A DNA stretch of 20,036 nucleotides, taken from assembly GCA_003454665.1 (NCBI GenBank), contig DMKB01000137.1, positions 1 through 20,036 on the forward strand, in the 5' to 3' direction. The position numbers and the translations under genes were made by a program. The notes below the pieces were generated by a model, which saw only the letters and a list, made by a program, of their open reading frames with translations, had not been told where the DNA came from and did no database searches. This document shows positions 1 to 6,246 of the stretch, piece after piece. The stretch comes from Nitrospiraceae bacterium. GTDB taxonomy: Bacteria; Nitrospirota; UBA9217. The stretch's first letter is position 1; every line of letters begins with the position of its first letter.

Positions 1-19
1 CCCTGAACCCATGCCCCTC

Positions 20-847
20 TTATTTGAGTTTCATACTGATGTCCACTGCAGGCGCAGAGTGGGTTATGGTGCCGACAGAGATGAAGTCGACGCCCGTTTC
101 CGCGACAGCCCTGACCGTATCGAGCGTTATTGTGCCCGATGCCTCTGTCAGTGCTCCATTTGCGATCAGCGCTACGGCCTCCTTCATCATCGCAATCGGC
201 ATGTTGTCGAGCATGATAACGTCCGCCCTCGCTGCCAGCGCCTCCCGAGCTTCGTCGATCGACGTGGTCTCTACTTCGATCTTGAGGAGATGATGGGTCT
301 TCTGCCGTGCACGCTCCACGGCCTTCGTGATACTGCCCGCAGCAATGATATGATTGTCCTTGATAAGGACACCATCGTACAGCCCGAACCGATGATTCCT
401 GCCGCCGCCCATGCGGACAGCGTACTTTTCGAGGGCCCGGAGCCCTGGAAGCGTCTTCCTCGTATCCAGGACAGCGGCCTTTGTTCCCTTCACCTGTTCA
501 ACATACCGGGCCGTGAGGGTCGCGATGCCGCAGAGGTGCTGAAGCAGGTTCAGAGCGACCCGCTCACCGGCGAGGAGGTATCGTGTCCTTCCTGACAGGC
601 GAGCCAGCACGGTCCCCGGCATTGTCGCACCGCCATCGGGTACGAGAGGTTCGAAGGACAGGGAGGGGTCAAGGTGATGGAAGACTTCTCCTGCCACGTC
701 AATGCCGGCGACGACGATGTCCTGCTTTGCTTTGATCTCGGCAGAAGCTGACGCATCATCGGGAATTACCGCCTCCGTGGTCACATCTCCGCTGCCGATG
801 TCTTCAGCGAGACCGCGCTGAATTAAATCATTGAGAAATGGAAGCAT
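20..847 (-). CDS. nadC: nicotinate-nucleotide pyrophosphorylase (carboxylating), QPRTase
   Basis: Converts quinolinate and PRPP to nicotinate mononucleotide, CO2 and pyrophosphate in de novo NAD synthesis; cytoplasmic. At 275 residues it has the normal family length. The N-terminal half (about 1-110) has the expected alpha/beta sandwich sequence with EDIGSGDVTTEAV at 15-27. The barrel half carries the active-site set: RKT at 130-132, GGGRNHR at 147-153, LIKDNH at 161-166, EVETT at 191-195 and MLDN at 212-215. The ATG starts 3 nt after the stop of the upstream lipoprotein gene and has no clear Shine-Dalgarno sequence, so translational coupling is likely. It is the last complete gene of the valS-lipoprotein-nadC unit. 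The next gene downstream lies outside the window. Identification is secure. Confidence 0.97.
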   Translation of the reverse strand: MLPFLNDLIQRGLAEDIGSGDVTTEAVIPDDASASAEIKAKQDIVVAGIDVAGEVFHHLDPSLSFEPLVPDGGATMPGTVLARLSGRTRYLLAGERVALNLLQHLCGIATLTARYVEQVKGTKAAVLDTRKTLPGLRALEKYAVRMGGGRNHRFGLYDGVLIKDNHIIAAGSITKAVERARQKTHHLLKIEVETTSIDEAREALAARADVIMLDNMPIAMMKEAVALIANGALTEASGTITLDTVRAVAETGVDFISVGTITHSAPAVDISMKLK

Positions 848-850
848 AAC

Positions 851-1351
851 TTATCGGGCAGCCCGATACGGTCCGGCAATAGCAGCGGCAATGCGCCGGG
901 ATATTGCTTCCATATGTTCCTTGCGAAAGCCCCTGCCCTGCCGGTAGTGAAAGGAGCCGATAATGGCCCCGCGCTCAACATCAACCAGCTTTATCGAGGC
1001 ATACAACAGTACTTTGTTGTCATCTGTCTTCTGATCGATGAACATCAGTGCCTGCACGTTGAGCAATTTGCCGGCCTCAACAAAGGCGGCCTCCTCTGTC
1101 AGGCCGCTTTTTTGTATTGCCTGCTCATGAATGACCTTGACGAGGCGGTTCCGCTCTATGATGGTGAAGCCCTTCAGAAACAGGTCGTTTCCGATCATAT
1201 CAGCGAAAAGACCTTCTGATATGATGGCAATGGCCGGTTTTTTACCCGGGTTTCTCGGCACCATATTGCCGGACAGCTGGGACCCTTTCATACAACCGCC
1301 AAAAAGAACGAGGGCAATTATCAGAACATAGTGAATTCGCCTGTGGTGCAT
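851..1351 (-). CDS. small lipoprotein, CsgG-like fold (function unknown)
   Basis: The 166-residue product begins with a lipoprotein signal peptide: basic start MHHRRIHY, a hydrophobic stretch, and lipobox LFGGC with Cys20. The mature part reads like a compact version of the CsgG/FlgO-type domain: a strand-rich start (KPAIAIIS), then FTIIERNRLVKVIHEQ, GLTEEAA, AGKLLNVQALMFI, and a paired-strand end (IKLVDVERGAIIGSF). In that family this order is the nucleotide-binding-like core of outer-membrane secretion or assembly lipoproteins. The usual domain is longer, so this may be a partial or divergent version. A good ribosome site (GGAGGTG, 5 nt spacer) precedes the ATG. It lies 41 bp after valS and 3 bp before nadC, so it is cotranscribed with housekeeping genes that give no hint of its role. 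CsgG assignment is by pattern only. Confidence 0.75.
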   Translation of the reverse strand: MHHRRIHYVLIIALVLFGGCMKGSQLSGNMVPRNPGKKPAIAIISEGLFADMIGNDLFLKGFTIIERNRLVKVIHEQAIQKSGLTEEAAFVEAGKLLNVQALMFIDQKTDDNKVLLYASIKLVDVERGAIIGSFHYRQGRGFRKEHMEAISRRIAAAIAGPYRAAR

Positions 1352-1392
1352 TGTGCCACCTCCGTGTTACGGAATCGAGTTTAACGGGACCA

Positions 1393-4101
1393 TCATCCCA
1401 ACATCTTCAGGCTGTGTTCGAGCTTCTCCTGCTTGATACGCAAATCATCGAGTCGCGACTTGTCCTTTTCCACAACCGCCGCCGGTGCCTTGTCAACGAA
1501 TGATTTGTTCGAGAGTTTTTTGGTGAACATGCTGATATCTTTTGCGATTTTTCCGAGTTCCTTGTCGAGGCGGTCCCGCTCCTGGCCGAGGTCGATAATC
1601 CCCTCGAGGGGGATGTACACCTCAGCGCCCCGCATGACACCTGTCGCTGCTGCTTTGGGCTTCGACTCATTCTTCCCGATCCGGAGTTCCTGCAGTCGGG
1701 CAAGGGTCTTGACATAGCCGGCGTTCTTCCCCAGGTGCTTGGCGAGGGCATCATCCGCTGTTTTAACGATAGCAGGTATCTGCGCAGACGGCGGGATATT
1801 CATCTCACCGCGTATGTTTCTTATGGCGAGGATCAGGTCCATCACCACCTGCATATCCTGCTCAACAGCAGGATCGATCAGCTTTTTGTCCGCTTCGGGA
1901 AAGGGCGCAATCATGATCGAGGTGACGGATCCCCGGTGCTGCGCGTGCCGGACCGTTTCCGGCAGTTTCTGCCAGATTTCCTCAGTTATGAAGGGCATAA
2001 TGGGGTGGAGGAGCCGGAGGGCTGCCTCGAGGGTGCCGGCGAGCGTGGTCTGCGAGGCCCGCCGGACAGCCAGGTCATCTCCCTGCAGGGCAGGCTTGGC
2101 CAGTTCAACATACCAGTCGCAGAACTCGTGCCAGATAAACTGATAGAGCGCGGAGGCAGCGTCATTAAAGCGGTAATCGGAGAACGCCGACTGCACTTCC
2201 TGGACTACCGAGTGCAGCCGGGAGTGTATCCACCGGTCGGCAAGCGACGCATCGGGCGTCAGCGTGTCCCTGTTCGGTACGAAACCGTCATCGAGGTTCA
2301 TCAACGCGAACCTGCTGGCGTTCCATATTTTGTTGGCGAAATTACGGTATCCTTCGATGCGATCGGCGGAGAGCTTGATGTCCCTGCCTTGCGCCGCAAA
2401 GGCGGCAAAGGTGAACCGGAAGGCGTCGGTACCGTACTGCTCGAGCATCGAGAGCGGATCGATCACATTGCCCTTCGATTTACTCATCTTGTGTCCTTCG
2501 GCGTCCCGGACGAGGGCATGGATATACACGTCCCTGAAGGGGACCTCCTTCATGAAATGGAGACCCATCATGATCATCCGCGCCACCCAGAAAAAGATAA
2601 TGTCGAGGCCGGTGACGAGAACCGATGTGGGGTAGTAAAACGAGAGCTCCCGTGTCTTGTCGGGCCAGCCGAGTGTCGAGAAGGGCCAGAGGGCCGACGA
2701 GAACCATGTGTCGAGGACATCCGTCTCTTGGCGGAGGTTATTTTGTCCGCATTCCCCGCAGGCAGTGGGGTCGGTCCGGCTGACCGTAATCTCCCCACAG
2801 TCATCGCAATACCAGGCCGGAATCCGGTGGCCCCACCAGATCTGGCGCGAGATGCACCAATCCTTGATGTTCCGCATCCAGTCAAAATAGGTGTTCTCCC
2901 AACCCTTCGGGTAAAAGGTGATCTTCCCGGTTTCCACCGCCTCAATCGCCGGTCCTGCGAGCGGCCCGGTTTTTACGAACCACTGGGGTGAAAGAGCAGG
3001 CTCCACCACTGACTTGCAGCGATAACACTTGCCGATGGAATGGCCGTAGTCTTCAGTCTTTACGAGAAAACCCTGCTCCTGGAGCAATTGAACCATAACG
3101 CCCCGGGCTTTTTTTGCCGGTTTTCCGGCAACGTGCTTCAGGATCGCGGGAAGGACATCGGGTATGTCGGGCAGGATCTCGGCCTTGTCGCTCAGCATCT
3201 TGATTCTCGGGAGCGGCGGGTCCTGTCTGAGACCGGCCTCGTAATCATTGAAGTCATGGGCAGGCGTCACCTTCACCGCACCTGATCCGAATTCCAGGTC
3301 CACCAGGATGGCATCTCCGACAATCGGGATTTTTCGGGCGGTGAGCGGAAGGTCAATAGTCTTTCCGATGAGCTCCTTGTATCGCGGATCGAGAGGATGC
3401 ACGGCCACTGCCGTGTCACCGAGCATGGTTTCCGGCCTCGTCGTCGCCACAGTCAACCTGATTTTTTTATCGTGGCTCAAGGGATAGGCGATATGGTAGA
3501 GTTTGCCCTTTTCGTCCTCATGCTCGACTTCGATGTCGGAAAGGGCGGTGTGACAGCGGGGGCACCAATTGATCAGACGCTCTCCCCGGTAGATGAGCCC
3601 TTCCTCATGGAGCCGCACGAAGACCTCGCGTACCGCTCGCGACAGGCCCTCGTCCATGGTAAATCGTTCACGGTCCCAGTCGCAGGAGGCGCCGATGTGC
3701 TTGAGCTGGCCGATGATTCGCCCGCCGTACTCCTGCTTCCACTTCCAGACTTCTTCGACGAATTTTTCCCGACCGAGGGAATGGCGGTCGATCTTCTTCC
3801 GGGCGAGCTGGCGCTCGACGACGTTCTGTGTTGCTATCCCCGCATGGTCGGTGCCGGGAAGCCAGAGCGTATTTCTGCCGGACATGCGCATCCAGCGGAC
3901 CAGAATGTCCTGGAGCGTGGAGTCGTAGGCATGGCCCACGTGAAGAGACCCGGTAACGTTAGGAGGAGGAATAACGATGCAGTACGGTACGCCTCCGGCG
4001 TCGGCGTCGGCATGAAAGAAGCCTTTTTCCAACCAGAAGTCGTACCACGCCCTCTCCACCACCGAGGGATCGTACGATTTACTCAACTCCTCAACAGACA
4101 T
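1393..4101 (-). CDS. valS: valine--tRNA ligase
   Basis: Charges tRNA-Val with valine; cytoplasmic class I synthetase. At 902 residues it has the usual bacterial length. The HIGH signature appears as HVGH at 54-57 and KMSKS at 538-542. The CP1 editing domain lies between about 205 and 360, with TTRPETMLGDTAV near 220-232 and GSGAVKVTPAHDFNDYE near 282-297. Cysteine pairs at 180/183, 359/362, 432/435 and 448/451 look like zinc ribbons. The anticodon-binding domain follows after about 600, and the last 65 residues form the ValRS-specific tRNA-binding coiled coil. The ATG has a strong ribosome site (AAAGGAG). The gene is separated from the upstream chemosensory unit by an intrinsic terminator, so it should have its own promoter, but none near consensus is visible. 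Identification is secure. Confidence 0.98.
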   Translation of the reverse strand: MSVEELSKSYDPSVVERAWYDFWLEKGFFHADADAGGVPYCIVIPPPNVTGSLHVGHAYDSTLQDILVRWMRMSGRNTLWLPGTDHAGIATQNVVERQLARKKIDRHSLGREKFVEEVWKWKQEYGGRIIGQLKHIGASCDWDRERFTMDEGLSRAVREVFVRLHEEGLIYRGERLINWCPRCHTALSDIEVEHEDEKGKLYHIAYPLSHDKKIRLTVATTRPETMLGDTAVAVHPLDPRYKELIGKTIDLPLTARKIPIVGDAILVDLEFGSGAVKVTPAHDFNDYEAGLRQDPPLPRIKMLSDKAEILPDIPDVLPAILKHVAGKPAKKARGVMVQLLQEQGFLVKTEDYGHSIGKCYRCKSVVEPALSPQWFVKTGPLAGPAIEAVETGKITFYPKGWENTYFDWMRNIKDWCISRQIWWGHRIPAWYCDDCGEITVSRTDPTACGECGQNNLRQETDVLDTWFSSALWPFSTLGWPDKTRELSFYYPTSVLVTGLDIIFFWVARMIMMGLHFMKEVPFRDVYIHALVRDAEGHKMSKSKGNVIDPLSMLEQYGTDAFRFTFAAFAAQGRDIKLSADRIEGYRNFANKIWNASRFALMNLDDGFVPNRDTLTPDASLADRWIHSRLHSVVQEVQSAFSDYRFNDAASALYQFIWHEFCDWYVELAKPALQGDDLAVRRASQTTLAGTLEAALRLLHPIMPFITEEIWQKLPETVRHAQHRGSVTSIMIAPFPEADKKLIDPAVEQDMQVVMDLILAIRNIRGEMNIPPSAQIPAIVKTADDALAKHLGKNAGYVKTLARLQELRIGKNESKPKAAATGVMRGAEVYIPLEGIIDLGQERDRLDKELGKIAKDISMFTKKLSNKSFVDKAPAAVVEKDKSRLDDLRIKQEKLEHSLKMLG

Positions 4102-4339
4102 GAACGTGCTCCTTTACGTTCTCAATAATTGCGGCAGCAGTAATCAGGAGACACCACCGAAGGAAATGGATCGTGAGCCTGTGCGGGTGAGACGGTTGGA
4201 CGATATGCAGTCTTGCTATAACGCCGTTCATCTCGATTTTTCATCATCCCGGCGGTACGGCTATACCTCATCTGCATGCTCTGCGGCGGAAGATCGTCGT
4301 TCTCTGCGCGGTGGAAGGTGGCCCGGTGCCAGGGCAATC
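4102..4339. other. valS leader / intergenic region, no gene seen
   Basis: This 238-bp stretch lies between the terminator of the chemosensory unit and valS. I see no convincing gene, no repeat family and no T-box: no AGGGTGGNACCGCG-type sequence on the valS strand. An open frame of 71 codons on the minus strand has no family resemblance and no good ribosome site. The valS ribosome site lies at its left edge. Confidence 0.5.
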
Positions 4340-4370
4340 AAAAAATGAGGGGTCCCGTCGCACCCCTCAT
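4340..4370 (-). terminator. intrinsic terminator of the chemosensory operon
   Basis: On the minus strand a perfect 9-bp stem (ATGAGGGGT / ACCCCTCAT) with an 8-nt loop is followed by six T residues. It lies 43 bp after the stop of the REC-tail gene and points the same way, closing the cluster and separating it from valS. Confidence 0.9.
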
Positions 4371-4413
4371 CGCCGCTTGCGTTCATCACCCCGTCGCACG
4401 GTACTACCGGCGG

Positions 4414-5391
4414 CTACTGGCTCCTCTTCAGGCGTTCGATCTCTTCTCTGATCAACCGCTCCGCAAGTTCGGGAATTACTTCCCAGGCTACCTTTTCGAG
4501 CACCTCTTTCGCGACCCGTGCTACCGTTTGTTCCGCAGCACCGCGGAAGGCTTCATCCTGGACTGCAGGCTCCCGGGCTGGAGGCGCCGTGAATCCCGGC
4601 GTCGGTTGGGGAGGGGCGGAAAAATCGGGTGGTGCCGGTGACGGCGCGTAGTCCTGGGCGGAGCTTGTCGCCATATCGAGGGACTCAAAATTCGTGAACT
4701 CCGGAGGGGCCTGCTGAGCGCTGCTCCCGCCCAGTCCCAGGCCTGCCCGTATTTCATCCATTGCCCTGGCGCCCGTCGGCAGTGCCCGATCCTCCTCCCC
4801 GAACGGGGGCTTCTCTACTTCCACTTCGGGCTCAACGACATACACCGAATCGTCGGCCGACGCGGAAAAATCGGCTTGTCCCGGAGCATCGTCGATGATG
4901 CCGAAGATATCCGAGGGAGCCGCCTGCGTTGGTTTGGCTGCCGCCGGTGAAGGACGCGCTGCCGCGGGTTGCGGCGACGAAGTCCGCGGAGTCGCCGCCA
5001 CCGGTTCGGCCAGCCTCGGCGGCGCAGAGGTAAGGGCGGTCTTGATCTTGCCGATCAGCTCCTGCGACTCGAAGGGTTTTGCGATGTGGTCGATGATGCC
5101 GGCTTTCTGCGCCTTCGCGGCGTCAATGACATCATCTCTGCTCGCCATAAGAATAACGGGCGTCTGCGCAAGCTGCGGGTTCTGCTTCACGCGGGTGGCA
5201 AAGCCGTACCCATCTACCCGCGGCAGGTCCACGTCGGCCAGCATCACGTCGGGGACGACGCGCACGGCTTCACTCAGCGCTGTTTCTCCGTCACTCACGC
5301 AGGTCACCTCGTAGTCCCTGCCGGAAAACAGCATTTCCACGACTTTCTGGATGGTGATGCTCTTGTCCGCGAGCAAGATTTTAACTGCCAT
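4414..5391 (-). CDS. response regulator: REC domain, disordered linker, C-terminal helical tail
   Basis: A 325-residue phosphorelay receiver, probably an output or scaffold partner of the CheA encoded upstream. REC spans 1-120: acidic D9 in LLADKS, phosphoacceptor D53 in ADVDLP, Lys105 in IAKPF. Residues about 122-280 are rich in Pro, Ala and Ser and look disordered. The last 45 residues (281-325) are predicted helical and amphipathic, with the core KEVLEKVAWEVIPELAERL. No DNA-binding domain is present. I chose the ATG at 5391 over the in-frame ATG at 5409: AAAGG lies between them at proper spacing to 5391, and the shorter form begins exactly at the REC strand (MAVKILLADK). It overlaps the preceding CheW gene by 11 bp and is the last gene before the terminator. 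Which protein the tail binds is unknown. Confidence 0.88.
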   Translation of the reverse strand: MAVKILLADKSITIQKVVEMLFSGRDYEVTCVSDGETALSEAVRVVPDVMLADVDLPRVDGYGFATRVKQNPQLAQTPVILMASRDDVIDAAKAQKAGIIDHIAKPFESQELIGKIKTALTSAPPRLAEPVAATPRTSSPQPAAARPSPAAAKPTQAAPSDIFGIIDDAPGQADFSASADDSVYVVEPEVEVEKPPFGEEDRALPTGARAMDEIRAGLGLGGSSAQQAPPEFTNFESLDMATSSAQDYAPSPAPPDFSAPPQPTPGFTAPPAREPAVQDEAFRGAAEQTVARVAKEVLEKVAWEVIPELAERLIREEIERLKRSQ

Positions 5392-5830
5392 GGAAAAATA
5401 ACCTTTCAAAGTCGAGAATTATGATCTCGTCATTCTGTTCGTAGGCGAGGCCCTTGATATACTGCACATCCACGCCCGCAGCCTCGGCAGGGGACGGCGC
5501 CAGAGCATCGAATTTCGTCATGCGGCTGACACGGTCAACCTCGATGGCGAAGGGGTTCTTGCTCACCTCGAGGAGGAGCATGCTTTCTTCGGGCCCCCCC
5601 TGTTCCTCTTCGGCTGAAAAACCGATCCGGTCCCTGACTTTCAGACTGAGGCGCTGCGCGAGGTTGAATACCGGATAGATGGTGCCCCGGTAGTCGATCA
5701 GTCCCTGAACATAGGAATAGGCGAGGGGGACCCGCCTGCTCCGGCGCCGGGGGATGATTTCGAGGGCGCCCCCAAGCGGTACGCCGAACAACCATCCTGA
5801 CAGCAGAAAAACCAGGTAACCGGCCGTCAT
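5381..5830 (-). CDS. cheW: CheW-like adaptor (third CheW of the cluster)
   Basis: A 149-residue single CheW domain that should couple receptor and CheA in the signalling array. It shows the CheW pattern: YLVFLLSGWLFGVPL strand pair, ALEIIPRR, the VQGLIDYRGTIYPVFNL core (about 40-56) corresponding to the usual G-x-x-x-x-R-G-x-x-x-P-V-x-D/N-L, and a second barrel half after 80. The first residues are more hydrophobic than in most CheW proteins. Its start overlaps the stop of the preceding cheW by 4 bp (ATGA), and its end overlaps the next gene by 11 bp, so the three are tightly coupled. Position after CheA recalls ChpC of Pil-Chp clusters, but orthology is not shown. Confidence 0.88.
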   Translation of the reverse strand: MTAGYLVFLLSGWLFGVPLGGALEIIPRRRSRRVPLAYSYVQGLIDYRGTIYPVFNLAQRLSLKVRDRIGFSAEEEQGGPEESMLLLEVSKNPFAIEVDRVSRMTKFDALAPSPAEAAGVDVQYIKGLAYEQNDEIIILDFERLFFHGS

Positions 5831-6234
5831 AGCAGCCCGTCCTCGTTCAACAGAAGGAGAATCGAGCCCTTGTGCTTCAGTATCCCGACGAAATAGGGCA
5901 GGGTCGGATTCATTACTCCCTGAGGTATCGGGCGGATCAGTTTTTCCGTATCGAGAAACTCCGTGACCGCGTCGACCAGTAAGCCGACTTCTCCCTTTGC
6001 CGTCTTCAGGACCAGCAGTACCTTGCCCGGTTTGCCCTGGACCTTGAAGACCTTCTTCAGGTTCAGCACGGGCAGGATTCTCTCTCTGAATTCCATCTTT
6101 CCTTCAAAGTTCGCCGTCAGGGTCTCGTCATTCAGGACCAAACCGGAAACCGTAATTTCCACCAGCCGATCCGTGGAGATCGCGTAATCGTCTCGCTCGA
6201 TCGAAAATATGAGTAAACGAGGTCCCTGTCCCAT
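5827..6234 (-). CDS. cheW: CheW-like adaptor (second CheW of the cluster)
   Basis: A CheW domain of about 135 residues. Visible signatures are RLLIFSIERDDYAI, DRLVEI, the FRERILPVLNLKKVF core, and GEVGLLVDAVTEFLDTEKL in the second half. The usual G-R-G before the ILPVLNL strand is altered to F-R-E-R. Start choice is uncertain: an in-frame TTG at 6243 would add three residues, but neither start has a clear Shine-Dalgarno sequence, so I prefer the ATG at 6234. It begins 12 bp after the CheA stop and overlaps the following cheW by 4 bp. Having two adjacent, clearly different CheW genes suggests distinct partners rather than recent duplication. Confidence 0.87.
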   Translation of the reverse strand: MGQGPRLLIFSIERDDYAISTDRLVEITVSGLVLNDETLTANFEGKMEFRERILPVLNLKKVFKVQGKPGKVLLVLKTAKGEVGLLVDAVTEFLDTEKLIRPIPQGVMNPTLPYFVGILKHKGSILLLLNEDGLL

Positions 6235-6246
6235 ATTGTACAATGA

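Noticed and set aside
1735..2991. 418-codon open frame on the plus strand inside valS
   Set aside because: It is opposite a full-length valyl-tRNA synthetase with all motifs; it has no family resemblance of its own. Frames at 6337-7830 and 13746-14939 are rejected for the same reason against cheA and icd.
4102..4339. T-box leader for valS
   Set aside because: No T-box consensus sequence and no specifier stem on the valS strand; the similar GGTGG word is on the other strand.
5392..5409. Upstream ATG (5409) as start of the REC-tail protein
   Set aside because: The only ribosome site (AAAGG) lies just after this ATG and is correctly spaced for the ATG at 5391, which also matches the normal REC start.
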